From assembly GCA_037200525.1 (NCBI GenBank), contig JBBCGG010000001.1, positions 3,774,501 to 3,838,500 on the forward strand: DNA of 64,000 nt. Reading direction: 5' to 3'. Origin of the DNA: Methylocella sp. (GTDB lineage: Bacteria; Pseudomonadota; Alphaproteobacteria; Rhizobiales; Beijerinckiaceae). The notes below the pieces were generated by a model. It did not search any database. It was not told where the DNA came from and saw only the letters and a program-made list of their open reading frames with translations. Both the position numbers and the translations under genes were made by a program. How positions within the stretch are numbered: the stretch's first letter is position 1; every line of letters starts with the position of its first letter. Of this stretch, positions 48,701 to 56,729 are shown in pieces.

Positions 48701-49116
48701 GTCAAGCCAATGCGGCCATTCTCATGATGTCCGCCAATATCGGCGATGCTCAGCTCGGAGGCGACGAAGGCAACGCTTATGACGACACCTTGCCGAAGCC
48801 GTTCGACGTAAGGCAGCTCTTTGATCGGCTGCAGGCCCTGTTGCAGTTGGAGTGGATCGACGAGCCGGTTCGACCCGCGCCGCATGTGCTCGCGCGCGCG
48901 ACGGTCACGCCTCAGCCGCCGCGGCTGGACGAGCTTTTGCACCTCACCCGCATTGGGTACATTCGGGGCATTGAGGCAAAGCTCGCCGAACTCGAAGCGG
49001 AGGAGCCCGAAACGGCAGCGTTCGTCGATGAAATGCGCGTGCATGTCCGCGCATTCGACATCCCGCGTCTCTTGGCGCGGCTCGAGGCGATCAGCGCCGA
49101 CGAGCCGCTGCCATGA
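45733..49116 (+). CDS. NCS1-type transporter / hybrid histidine kinase fusion
   Basis: 1127 residues in one chain. Residues 1-~470 form a polytopic domain resembling NCS1 (purine/cytosine/allantoin) permeases, with LEAIGAVITLSYGFTNA and AYYAARYGVDIDLLTRGAGFGY. A cysteine cluster follows (C500, 503, 515, 523, 526, 527, 533, 537), then two more membrane segments (~572-592, ~606-628). The kinase has HisKA with SHELRTPLNAIL (H683), an N box NLLSNALKFT and GLGLGLTI. A receiver domain follows with the phosphoacceptor in DLFILDISLPG (D971), then a ~90-residue helical tail. ATGA overlap couples it to the response regulator. Inferred to sense an amide, urea or nucleobase by transport or binding and to control the divergent urt-fmd genes. 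Confidence 0.85.
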   Translation: MSGRQRILPVRREYNQWVANQTLEDFALRFTAKGARRWSTLRVAQTAIGAISFLALEAIGAVITLSYGFTNAAAAIMVVSALIFALGLPIAYYAARYGVDIDLLTRGAGFGYIGSTITSLIYATFTFIFFAIEASIMSMALQLCFGVPLPLGYLISSIVVIPLVTHGITFISRFQLWTQPLWIALNLLPFIFIAFQDRQAIEAWVQFPGSQTGTAAASFNILAFGAAASVVIALVAQIGEQVDFLRFLPANSDRPTAGWWTGLLAAGPGWIIFGGLKLFAGSFLAVLALRHGTSVEHASDPTHMYEIAFRYVTPSPGLAIALTGAFVIVSQLKINVTNAYAGSIAWSNFFSRLTHRHPGRVVWLVFNVAIALLLMELGIYRALEHTLGFYSIVAVAWVGALVSDLVVNKPLGLSPPHIEFKRAHLYDINPVGVGAMAAATALGCIAFTGALGDAPRALAPFVALVTAFVTAPIIAAATRGRYYLARKPRAHWRHKSEIVCRVCDNSFETEDMAFCPAFSGPICSLCCTLDARCHDLCKPQGKLGNQVLGILKKSFPAAIVTRLQSRFGRFAGLIFVLTSITALILFLIYVEAIAADPGSSAIIARTLWSAFFVLLIIAGIAAWLFVLAHESRQVAQEESARQNMLLLREIEAHKRTDAQLQKAKEVAEAANFAKSRYVVGISHELRTPLNAILGYAQLLDREPAIPSGRQGGIRVIRRSAEHLSGLIDGLLDISKIETGRLQLQRNEVHIRSFLDQLVDMFRLQAEAKGLEFRFSSADNLPEVVYTDEKRLRQILINLLSNALKFTETGFISLKIAYRTQVAEFSISDSGAGISNDDLGRIFQPFERGSAPSARATTGLGLGLTITKLLAEILGGDISVATELGEGSTFKVRLMLSPVMQPSAAPPLPTPPRIYGYRGTRRTILVVDDNPDHRDLIRELLAPLGFIVLTAGDGATCLAIVEEMQPDLFILDISLPGINGWDLARTLRDSGQANAAILMMSANIGDAQLGGDEGNAYDDTLPKPFDVRQLFDRLQALLQLEWIDEPVRPAPHVLARATVTPQPPRLDELLHLTRIGYIRGIEAKLAELEAEEPETAAFVDEMRVHVRAFDIPRLLARLEAISADEPLP

Positions 49117-50033
49117 GCGAACCGCTTCAAGAGCGCAACATTGTCCTCGTCGTGGACGATTCGCCTGACACTTTGAGTCTTCTGACCGACGCTCTTGAAC
49201 AGGCGGGGGCGACCGTGCTCGTCGCCGTGTCGGGAGAAATTGCGCTCGATCTCGTCCGGCGCATCACGCCTGACATTATCTTAATGGACGCCATCATGCC
49301 CAAGATGGACGGCTTTGAGACCTGCCGCCGTCTGAAGAGCAACAATGCCGTTTCGCATATTCCCGTCATCTTCATGACAGGGCTGAGCGAAACCGAGCAC
49401 ATTGTGCAGGGGCTCGACGCCGGCGGGGTCGATTACGTCACAAAGCCGATCGCCCCAGACGAGCTTTTGGCGCGAATTCGCGTCCATTTGGCGAACGCCC
49501 GCGCCTCCCAGAGCGCCCGCATGGCGCTCGACGCCACCGGCCGGTTTCTACTAGCGGCCAATGCCGCAGGACGCGTCCTCTGGTGCACGCCGCAAGCGAC
49601 AAAATTGCTCGAAGCGGCGCTGCCGAGCCGCGATGGGAGTTTCGTTTTTCCCGAGACGCTGCGCGCGCGTCTCAAATCGGTCTCTGAACGGAGCGCGGAA
49701 TCTGGACCTTTCTCGCTGCCGAGCTCCACCGGGCAAAAACTTCAATTGTCGTTCCTCGGCCAGATCGGCGATGACGAACTTCTGTTCCGCCTGACGAACG
49801 AACAGGCGACGACGGACCAGCTGGCGGTGCTGAAACAGCAGTTCGGCCTCACGCCGCGCGAATCCGAGGTGTTGCTCTGGGTGGCGCAAGGCAAGGCAAA
49901 TCGGGATATTGGAGAGATTTTGAGCCTCTCGCCGCGAACGGTGAACAAGCATCTTGAGCAGATTTTCACCAAGCTTGGCGTCGAAAATCGCGCCACCGCC
50001 GCTGCAATCGCCGTCCGCGCCCTCAGTTCCTAG
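49113..50033 (+). CDS. LuxR/NarL-type response regulator with PAS-like middle domain
   Basis: 306 residues: receiver domain (1-~125) with the phosphoacceptor in DIILMDAIMPKMDG (D59) and Lys in DYVTKPIAPDE; a middle region (~135-235, LDATGRFLLAANAAGRVLWC) of PAS-like appearance; a C-terminal LuxR helix-turn-helix LTPRESEVLLWVAQGKANRDIG...SPRTVNKHLEQIFTKLGV. Translationally coupled to the fused sensor. Expected to bind dyad DNA; three dyads lie upstream of urtA. Confidence 0.88.
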   Translation: MSEPLQERNIVLVVDDSPDTLSLLTDALEQAGATVLVAVSGEIALDLVRRITPDIILMDAIMPKMDGFETCRRLKSNNAVSHIPVIFMTGLSETEHIVQGLDAGGVDYVTKPIAPDELLARIRVHLANARASQSARMALDATGRFLLAANAAGRVLWCTPQATKLLEAALPSRDGSFVFPETLRARLKSVSERSAESGPFSLPSSTGQKLQLSFLGQIGDDELLFRLTNEQATTDQLAVLKQQFGLTPRESEVLLWVAQGKANRDIGEILSLSPRTVNKHLEQIFTKLGVENRATAAAIAVRALSS

Positions 50034-50088
50034 AGCGATTTTCGAAACCGGTGATGCGTCGCGTTCTGGAAGCTGCTACTGTTAGAGG

Positions 50089-50765
50089 ATGAACATCCAT
50101 AGTAAAAAAGCGTTTAGCGGCCTCTTTTTCCTTATCCTTGCGATGGCGGCGCTGCTGTTTATTCCAGCGTGGACGTTGGATTACTGGCAGGCGTGGACGT
50201 TCCTCGCCGTATATTCCACGGCGTCTTTCGCGATTACCCTCTACCTTGTAAAAAAGGATCCGAAGCTTTTAGAGCGACGGATAAGTGGAGGGCCGTTTGC
50301 TGAGAAGGAAGCAAGTCAAAAAATCATAATGCTTTTAACGTCGCTGGGGTTTATCGGCCTCATTGTTTTGCCCGCCCTCGATCGTCGTTTCGCCTGGTCG
50401 CACATGGCGCCGTTTTGGGCATTGCGGGAGATGTTCTTGTAGTTCTCGGCTTCCTCTCCATTTTTTTGGTGTTCAGGGCAAATACATTTGCCTCCGCCAC
50501 CATTGAATTGGCTCCGGAACAGAAAGTCATCTCAACTGGCCCGTACGCGTTCGTGCGCCACCCGATGTATGCTGGGAGCCTTGTCGTGCTTCTCGGCATA
50601 CCGGTCGCGCTCGGTTCGTGGTGGGCGTTGCTCGTCATTGTGGCGCTGACGCCCGCGATTATATGGAGACTAATCGACGAGGAAAAATTCCTGGCGAAAA
50701 ATCTGCCGGGCTATCGGAAGTACCAGAAAACAGTGAAATATCGTTTGATGCCGCTGATCTGGTGA
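50089..50765 (+). pseudogene. Isoprenylcysteine carboxyl methyltransferase-like membrane protein, frameshifted
   Basis: Two overlapping frames make one ~225-residue polytopic protein of the ICMT/PEMT type. The first (50089-50442) ends soon after DRRFAWSHMAPF. The second continues LGIAGDVLVVLGF through the diagnostic STGPYAFVRHPMYAGSL and ends at 50765. The break is at four T (50413-50416); a fifth would restore the frame. This is either a real inactivation or a sequencing error. The family methylates varied small or lipid substrates; the target here is unknown. It follows the response regulator by 55 bases. Confidence 0.75.
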
Positions 50766-50854
50766 GGCGCCTTCCATCCCTCGTTTAAGAGTATTTTGAA
50801 ACAAAAAATCTATCGCTCGCTGGAGAGATCAAGTCGCGACTTGGAGCGATTTGT

Positions 50855-51106
50855 TCAGGCTCGCATATCAGCGCCGGCAAGCCCTATCGCGACGCCTTGG
50901 CGTGCGGCGATCTCAAGCTTGACTTTGGTCCAATATGCTCGCGATTCAACTCCGTCGACGCAGCGCCCTTTCACCCTATCGCGCGCCTCGAAATAGGCTT
51001 GGTCCTTGAAGCTGGCGATCAGGCGATCGGCATCAGCCAGAATTGCCTCTTTGCGTTGGGCGCGACGGTCAAACCATTCAGAGAGCACAAATATTAAAGC
51101 ATGCAT
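50855..51106 (-). CDS. Small conserved-looking hypothetical protein
   Basis: 83 residues, MHALIFVLSEWFDRRAQRKE followed by ADADRLIASFKDQAYFEARDR. Composition is protein-like and the ADRLI-FxDQAYxEAR pattern recalls short proteins of unknown function found in Rhizobiales. No catalytic motif or membrane segment; predicted helical. Adjacent regions of 88 and 237 bases are non-coding. Confidence 0.5.
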   Translation of the reverse strand: MHALIFVLSEWFDRRAQRKEAILADADRLIASFKDQAYFEARDRVKGRCVDGVESRAYWTKVKLEIAARQGVAIGLAGADMRA

Positions 51107-51293
51107 GATTGCGAATCACTCTACCGCTGCGAGCGCAATTAAGCTGCCTGTCGTGCAGCCAAATCGCAACCCCTGAATGGTAGTTGTTTACAATTTGTTC
51201 GAGAACGGAATTCTACACAGCCTTAGCGGCGATCGCGGGATTCTGATCGCCCGGCGTTCTTTTCGGCGGCAATTAAGTCGAGGGCGCCGCGCG

Positions 51294-51335
51294 TAAAAGC
51301 ACGGCGGCTTCGACCAATTGGCCGAGCCGCCATGC
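51294..51335 (-). terminator. Intrinsic terminator of fdh
   Basis: On the minus strand GCATGGCGGCT (51335-51325) pairs with AGCCGCCGTGC (51309-51299), one G-T wobble, followed by TTTTA. It lies just after the formate dehydrogenase stop. Confidence 0.75.
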
Positions 51336-51343
51336 GTTAGAAA

Positions 51344-52546
51344 TTACGCTTTCTTGAAGCGCGCCGCCTCTTCGGAGCCGGTCGTAGCGTTGCCGGCGCT
51401 GTAGGAATGCGCGCCCGTTCCGGCGAGCTTGCCGCCGTCGACGATCAGATATTCGTCGCGGATCGGCCGTCCCTCGAACCAGCATTCAAGGATTTCGCGC
51501 GTGCCAGCCGCGTAGCGGGTCTGCGCCGACAATGACGTGCCCGAGATATGTGGCGTCATGCCGTGATGCGGCATGGTACGCCAGGGATGATCTTTCGGAG
51601 CCGGCTGCGGGAACCAGACGTCGCCGGCGTAGCCCGCGAGCTGTCCGCTTTCGAGCGCCCGTACGATGGAGTCGCGATCGCACAGCTTGCCGCGCGCCGT
51701 GTTGACGAGATAGGCGCCGCGCTTGAATAGCTTGAGCGTCTCGTCGTTGATCATATGCTCCGTTTCCGGATGCAGCGGGCAGTTCAGCGTGACGACGTCG
51801 CAGACTCCGTACATGTCCTCGCGCGTCGCATGCCAGGTGAGGCCCAGCTCCTTCTCCACCGCTTCCGGCAGGCGGTGACGGTCGGTGTAGTGCAGATGCA
51901 TATCGAAGGGCTTCAGGCGGCGCAGGACGGCGAGGCCGATGCGGCCAGCGGCGACTGTGCCGACATGCATGCCTTCGACGTCATAGGAGCGGGTGACGCA
52001 ATCGGCGATGTTCCAGCCGCCCTTCACCACCCACTGGTAGGAAGGGATGTAGTTGCGCACGAGCCCGAGGATCATCATCACGACGTGTTCGGCGACGCTG
52101 ATCGAGTTGCAGTAGGTGACTTCCGCAACAGTGATCTTGCGGTCAATCGCCGCCTGGAGATCTACGTGATCGGAGCCGATGCCAGCCGTGAGAGCAAGCT
52201 TGAGCTTCTGCGCCTTGGCGATGCGCTCGGCGGTGAGATAAGCCGGCCAGAAGGGCTGAGAGATAACGATTTCGGCGTCGGCCAGCTCGCGCTCTAGGAC
52301 CGAGTCCGGGCCGTCCTTGCTGGACGTGACGACAAACTGGTGGCCAAGGCCTTCGACGTAGGACCTCAAGCCCAATTCGCCGGACACGCTGCCGAGGAGG
52401 GTGCCGGGCTTGAAGCCGATGGCTTTAGGAGTCGGAAGCGTTTGGCCGCCGGGATATTTGTCGATCTTGGGCAGATCATTTCGCGCATAAGATGTTGGAT
52501 ATCCATCGACTGGATCATCATAAAGCACACAAACGACTTTTGCCAT
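51344..52546 (-). CDS. fdh: NAD-dependent formate dehydrogenase (single-subunit, D-2-hydroxyacid dehydrogenase type)
   Basis: 400 residues, the size and sequence type of the metal-free FDH of methylotrophs such as Pseudomonas sp. 101. Oxidises formate to CO2 with NAD+ reduction. NAD loop VGTVAAGRIGLAVLRRL, catalytic Arg in NTARGKLCDRDSIV and catalytic His in HHGMTPHISGTS are present; the N-terminal ~45-residue extension YPTSYARNDLPKIDKYPGG is typical of bacterial FDH. GAAGGGAAG precedes the ATG. It probably disposes of formate from C1 metabolism and from formamidase. LysR-type gene upstream in the same direction. Confidence 0.95.
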   Translation of the reverse strand: MAKVVCVLYDDPVDGYPTSYARNDLPKIDKYPGGQTLPTPKAIGFKPGTLLGSVSGELGLRSYVEGLGHQFVVTSSKDGPDSVLERELADAEIVISQPFWPAYLTAERIAKAQKLKLALTAGIGSDHVDLQAAIDRKITVAEVTYCNSISVAEHVVMMILGLVRNYIPSYQWVVKGGWNIADCVTRSYDVEGMHVGTVAAGRIGLAVLRRLKPFDMHLHYTDRHRLPEAVEKELGLTWHATREDMYGVCDVVTLNCPLHPETEHMINDETLKLFKRGAYLVNTARGKLCDRDSIVRALESGQLAGYAGDVWFPQPAPKDHPWRTMPHHGMTPHISGTSLSAQTRYAAGTREILECWFEGRPIRDEYLIVDGGKLAGTGAHSYSAGNATTGSEEAARFKKA

Positions 52547-52778
52547 GTTATTGCTTCCCTTCGTTCAACGAAAAAGAGGAACGCCGAGCCGTGTGGACTG
52601 CCCACAGACAGAATTCGCGAAAGATATAAGAAGCAGCGTGTTGCTCGAATCCTTATAAATACTCGACCTTGTTCTTGGCGTTTCCCCGTTCCAGCGGATC
52701 AATACACATCGTGCTACTTAAACCGCCGCGAACAGGCGCATACTTGCGCTGCAACCACCACAAGATCAAATGGAAATC

Positions 52779-52808
52779 TTGATAGGATCAATAAAAAAAA
52801 TCTATCAA
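52779..52808. promoter_or_regulatory. Repeated TTGATAG half-sites upstream of fdh
   Basis: TTGATAG (52779-52785) and CTATCAA (52802-52808) form an inverted pair, and the left one is also part of TTGATAGGATCAA (52779-52791), itself a dyad with a three-base centre. They lie 233-262 bases upstream of fdh, touching the lysR stop codon, separated by an A-tract. Candidate LysR-regulator sites; distant for a promoter, so tentative. Confidence 0.35.
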
Positions 52809-53725
52809 ACCTGACCGTGCGCGGCCTCAGCCAAATCGGCTTCGAAGTCCGCGTCGTGCGTCGACTTTAGAAGGGCGTTCGCCATCGGCGAAAGCGGATC
52901 GCGATCGGAGAAGACGAGGCCGACCGACTGGCTATGCACCGGCTCGACGAGGTCGATCGCGACCAAATCGGGCGCCCTGCCAAAAACATAGAAGAAGGTA
53001 TGAGGGACGATGCTAGCCCAAGCGCCGCGCCGGAGATGCGACCACACGCCGAGGTAAGAGTTGCTAACGACCGCCGGCTTGATCGTTAAGCCCAGCGATG
53101 CGGCGACATTATTGATGATGCGCCTGTTCTGCATGTCTTCGCTCAGGAGGCACAGCGATTCTCGCACGGCTTCGGCCCAGGTGATTGTCTTGGCCGCCGC
53201 GTGTCTGCTCGCGCGACTGGTGACGAAAACATATCTCTCGCGATAGAGCTCCATGCGCCGGATATTCTCCAGCGGCTCATTGTTTAAATAGGTCAGTCCC
53301 GCATCGAGCTCCAAGCTGTCGAGCCCACGCTGGATCGACTGCGAGCTCATCGACCGAACCTCGACAGTGGCCGCCGGGTGGGCGGCGCAGAAGCGAGAAG
53401 TCAAAAAGGAGATCGAGAGCATTGCGGCCGGCACCACCCCGAGACGCAAGGCGCCGGTCAAGCCCTTGCGGAGACCAGAAAGACCGACGCGCAGGCTTTC
53501 GTAATCGGCTATAATCTGACGCGCCCATTCAAGCACTCTTTCCCCTTCAGGGGTCAATCCGAGAAACTGGTGGCCCCTGACGACGAGCCTGATGTCCAGA
53601 TCTTCCTCGAGCTTGCGGATCGCGGCCGACAGAGTCGGCTGCGTCACATTGCAGGCCTCCGCCGCGCGGCGGAAATGCTTCTCCCTGGCGAGCGTCACGA
53701 AGAAATACAAATGACGGACGAGCAT
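52805..53725 (-). CDS. LysR-family transcriptional regulator
   Basis: 306 residues. N-terminal winged helix-turn-helix: FVTLAREKHFRRAAEACNVTQPTLSAAIRKLE; the rest is a LysR substrate-binding domain (~90-300). Located 258 bases upstream of fdh on the same strand, like regulators that activate formate dehydrogenase genes in other proteobacteria. Formate as effector is inferred from position only. Confidence 0.88.
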   Translation of the reverse strand: MLVRHLYFFVTLAREKHFRRAAEACNVTQPTLSAAIRKLEEDLDIRLVVRGHQFLGLTPEGERVLEWARQIIADYESLRVGLSGLRKGLTGALRLGVVPAAMLSISFLTSRFCAAHPAATVEVRSMSSQSIQRGLDSLELDAGLTYLNNEPLENIRRMELYRERYVFVTSRASRHAAAKTITWAEAVRESLCLLSEDMQNRRIINNVAASLGLTIKPAVVSNSYLGVWSHLRRGAWASIVPHTFFYVFGRAPDLVAIDLVEPVHSQSVGLVFSDRDPLSPMANALLKSTHDADFEADLAEAAHGQV

Positions 53726-53793
53726 TGCGATTCATTGCTCCAGTCGCGGAATTCAGCGACGCTGCAAGAGCCGCCGAGCAAAGCGGCTGCGCG

Positions 53794-54198
53794 CTAAACC
53801 TGCTCAAGCTCAATTAAAGCGCCAGAAAAATCTTTTGGATTCAGAAAAAGCACAGGTTTGCCATGCGCGCCCATTTTCGGCGCGCCGTCGCCGAGGACGC
53901 GCGCCCCGCTATGCTCCAAACGATCGCGCGCGGCCAAAATATCATCCACCTCGTAGCAGAGATGATGGATCGCTCCATCGGGGTTTTTTGCAATGAAACC
54001 GGCAATTGGCGAACCCTCGCCAAGGGGTTCGATGAGTTCGATCTTGGCGTTGGAGAGCTCGACGAAAACCAGGGTTACGCCATGTTCCGGCAGGGCGACC
54101 GGATCGCTGACGCTGGCCCCCAACGCATCGCGGTAAATCGCTGCGGCGGCCGCCAGATCCTTCACCGCGATGGCGACATGATTCAAGCGCCCGATCAC
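53794..54198 (-). CDS. mce: Methylmalonyl-CoA epimerase
   Basis: 134 residues of the glyoxalase/VOC fold: IGRLNHVAIAVKDLAAAAAIY with the first metal His, IHHLCYEVDDI with the second and a terminal GALIELEQV with the Glu ligand. Interconverts (R)- and (S)-methylmalonyl-CoA. The GTG at 54198 is chosen because it gives the family start and follows GGGGGC at a normal distance; the open frame extends to 54237. Lies 16 bases after rnj. Confidence 0.92.
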   Translation of the reverse strand: MIGRLNHVAIAVKDLAAAAAIYRDALGASVSDPVALPEHGVTLVFVELSNAKIELIEPLGEGSPIAGFIAKNPDGAIHHLCYEVDDILAARDRLEHSGARVLGDGAPKMGAHGKPVLFLNPKDFSGALIELEQV

Positions 54199-54214
54199 AT
54201 GAGCCCCCAGACGT

Positions 54215-55885
54215 TCACACCTCAACCACGAGGACATGCACGGTGGGCCGCTTACCCCAAGCCCCCGCTACGGCGTTGCGCACCGCCTTCTCGACGGCCG
54301 TCGATACGAGATCGGCGTCTCGGCGTTTCTGGCGCGGCAGTTGATCGAAGGTCTGGAACATTGCCTCATCGACAATCGCATCCATCGCGGAGCCATCGCG
54401 CGTCCGCGCCGGGATTCCCGCCGTCATGACATCCGGCACGCCCGCTAGATCGCCCTTCGCAGTCACCGCCATGGCGATCGTGATGATGCCGGACACCGCG
54501 AGTTTTTGGCGCATCCGTATGGCTTCGTCGCCAACCGAGACAAGAATATTGCCGTCTTTGCAGAGTCGACCGCTGTGGGCCTCCCCGCTTACGCCGGGCC
54601 GCCCTGGCGCCAGCTGGACAATGTCGCCATTGTGGGCTCGGATTACATGCTCGACGCCCTGCTTTTCAGCGAAAAGCGCATGTTCGGCCAAATGGAGATC
54701 CTCGCCGTGCGCCGGTATGGCGATGCGCGGCCGGAGCCAGCCATAAAGCTGAGAGACCTCGCCACGACGCGGATGGCCAGAAGCATGAACCAGCGCGGTG
54801 CGATCGGTTACGACATCGATGCCGGATCGAACGAGATTGTTGATGATGCGGCCGACCTCCCTTTCATTGCCCGGAATCGTTCGCGAGGAGAAAATAACCT
54901 TATCGCCCGCCGCCAGCGAAACGGCGGGATGTTCGCCTTCCGAGATGCGGGCAATCGCGGCGCGAGCCTCGCCCTGGCTCCCAGTCGCCACCACCACGAC
55001 CTTGTCGCGGGGCAGATGGGCGAAGGCGTCGACCGAGAAGAAATCGGGGATGCCGTCGAGATAGCCGCATTCGCGGGCGACTGCGATGACGCGCTCCATC
55101 GCGCGTCCCACCACGACGACGCTGCGCCCCGCGGCCATCGCGGCTTCGGCGACGGCGCGCATGCGCGCAACATTGGAGGCGAATGTCGTGACGACGACGC
55201 GCCCCGGCGCTTCGGCGATGATGGCGCGCAAGGTCTTGCCGACATCGCCCTCGGACGGGCTGACCCCCTCGCGCAAAATATTGGTCGAATCGCAGACGAG
55301 CGCCAAAACCCCCTCATCTCCGATCGCGGCGAGGCGCTTTGCATCAGTCGGCGCGCCAAGGCCGGGCTCATCGTCGATTTTCCAATCGCCGGAATGCAGA
55401 ACCAGCCCGAGCGGCGTGCGGATGGCGAGCGCGCAGCTTTCTGGTATCGAATGCGCCATGGATATGAATTCGACCGAGAATGGTCCAAGCGCGATGGTCG
55501 CTCCCTGCGCGACGACAGTAATTGGCACTTCCGGCGCGCCGGGCTCGCCGAGCCGCTTCGTCAGGAGAAGCTCGGCGGCGAAACGCGTCGCATACAGCCG
55601 GCAGCCGAGCCCCGGCCAAACATCGGCGACCGCGCCGATGTGATCCTCATGCGCATGGGTAATGACCAACCCGACCAGATCCGACCGCACCTTCTCGATG
55701 AAACTCGTATCCGGGATGATGAGGTCGATGCCTGCGAGATCTGGTCCGGCGAAAGCGATTCCGCAATCAACCATCAACCACTTCATGCGCCCCTTTGGGC
55801 CGAAGCCGTAAAGGGCGAGGTTCATGCCAATTTCGCCCAGGCCTCCGAGCGGCACGAAGACGAGTTCGTCATTCGCCTCATTCAT
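54215..55885 (-). CDS. rnj: Ribonuclease J
   Basis: 556 residues. Metallo-beta-lactamase/beta-CASP nuclease acting in mRNA decay and rRNA maturation. FVPLGGLGEIGMNLALYG opens the protein; metal motif THAHEDHIGA, LHSGDWKID, the beta-CASP stretch FSSRTIPGNEREVGRIIN and VHASGHP are all present. GGGAGG stands about ten bases before the ATG. In the conserved nuoN-birA-rnj-mce order of Rhizobiales. Confidence 0.95.
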   Translation of the reverse strand: MNEANDELVFVPLGGLGEIGMNLALYGFGPKGRMKWLMVDCGIAFAGPDLAGIDLIIPDTSFIEKVRSDLVGLVITHAHEDHIGAVADVWPGLGCRLYATRFAAELLLTKRLGEPGAPEVPITVVAQGATIALGPFSVEFISMAHSIPESCALAIRTPLGLVLHSGDWKIDDEPGLGAPTDAKRLAAIGDEGVLALVCDSTNILREGVSPSEGDVGKTLRAIIAEAPGRVVVTTFASNVARMRAVAEAAMAAGRSVVVVGRAMERVIAVARECGYLDGIPDFFSVDAFAHLPRDKVVVVATGSQGEARAAIARISEGEHPAVSLAAGDKVIFSSRTIPGNEREVGRIINNLVRSGIDVVTDRTALVHASGHPRRGEVSQLYGWLRPRIAIPAHGEDLHLAEHALFAEKQGVEHVIRAHNGDIVQLAPGRPGVSGEAHSGRLCKDGNILVSVGDEAIRMRQKLAVSGIITIAMAVTAKGDLAGVPDVMTAGIPARTRDGSAMDAIVDEAMFQTFDQLPRQKRRDADLVSTAVEKAVRNAVAGAWGKRPTVHVLVVEV

Positions 55886-55924
55886 ACAAACGTATCCTCC
55901 CTGTATATTGGTTGCGATGAGATT

Positions 55925-56701
55925 CTATTGATCGACGACCTGCGGCGGTGCGAGCAGAAAAACGTCGCCCGCGTCAATCGCGACAGATCCGGAATTTTGC
56001 AGAAGAACGAGACGGCCAGTGGAGTCGATCGTCTGAAAAACGCCTTCGAGGCTATCTTTTGACCGTCGCACGCTGATTTTGCCGCCAATGCCGACGGCGA
56101 GGGACAGCCATTCGGCGCGAATCGTTTCAAACCCTGCGCCTTCGGCCCAAACGTCCAGCCAATAAGCCATCGCCGCCGTCAGTTGCTCGAACACAGTTTC
56201 GGGCGCAACCCGGTCGCCCGCAATTGCCATGAGATTCGTCGCTTTGTAGAGCGTATCTTCCGGATGGGAATTGCAATTCACGCCAATTCCGACGACGCAG
56301 GCAAAGCCCTCCGGCAGCGAAGCGCTCTCAAGCAAAATGCCCGCAAGTTTTGCGCCATCATAAAGAATATCGTTCGGCCATTTGATCGCGAGCCGAGAAT
56401 CGCCGCCAAGGAGGTCGCGCAGCGCCAGCGCGAGCGCGATGCTGGTCACGAAACCGAGTTCCGCGGCGCGGCGCAACGGCGCCGGATCGATCAGCAGGAG
56501 GCTCGCAAAAAGATTGCCGGGGGGCGAGGCCCAGGAGCGGCCATTGCGGCCGCGGCCGCCGGTCTGCGATTCCGCGGTAATCCATAACCGGCCGGGATCG
56601 CCGGATCTCGCGCAAGCCAAAGCCTCGTCATTAGTCGAAGCCAGCCGGCCATGACTGGCCAACCGAAAGCCTTGAGCGTGGACCGATGTGGCGAGATGCA
56701 A
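55925..56701 (-). CDS. birA: Biotin--[acetyl-CoA-carboxylase] ligase
   Basis: 258 residues. Attaches biotin to carboxylase carrier domains. TAESQTGGRGRNGRSWASPPGNL contains the biotinyl-adenylate loop, then KWPNDILYDGAKLAGILLES and a C-terminal SH3-like domain. The DNA-binding N-terminal domain of enterobacterial BirA is absent, so it is a catalytic-only ligase. The start is a weak TTG at 56701, 28 bases after nuoN; no better initiator is seen. Confidence 0.92.
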   Translation of the reverse strand: MHLATSVHAQGFRLASHGRLASTNDEALACARSGDPGRLWITAESQTGGRGRNGRSWASPPGNLFASLLLIDPAPLRRAAELGFVTSIALALALRDLLGGDSRLAIKWPNDILYDGAKLAGILLESASLPEGFACVVGIGVNCNSHPEDTLYKATNLMAIAGDRVAPETVFEQLTAAMAYWLDVWAEGAGFETIRAEWLSLAVGIGGKISVRRSKDSLEGVFQTIDSTGRLVLLQNSGSVAIDAGDVFLLAPPQVVDQ

Positions 56702-56729
56702 AAGGCTGAGACCACCGTTAAGCAGAGAT

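Noticed and set aside
53769-53788. AGCCGC/GCGGCT hairpin after mce as intrinsic terminator
   Set aside because: Only six pairs and no T tract on either strand.
54506-56062. 518-codon plus-strand frame opposite rnj and birA
   Set aside because: Shadow frame; RNase J and BirA motifs are unambiguous on the other strand.
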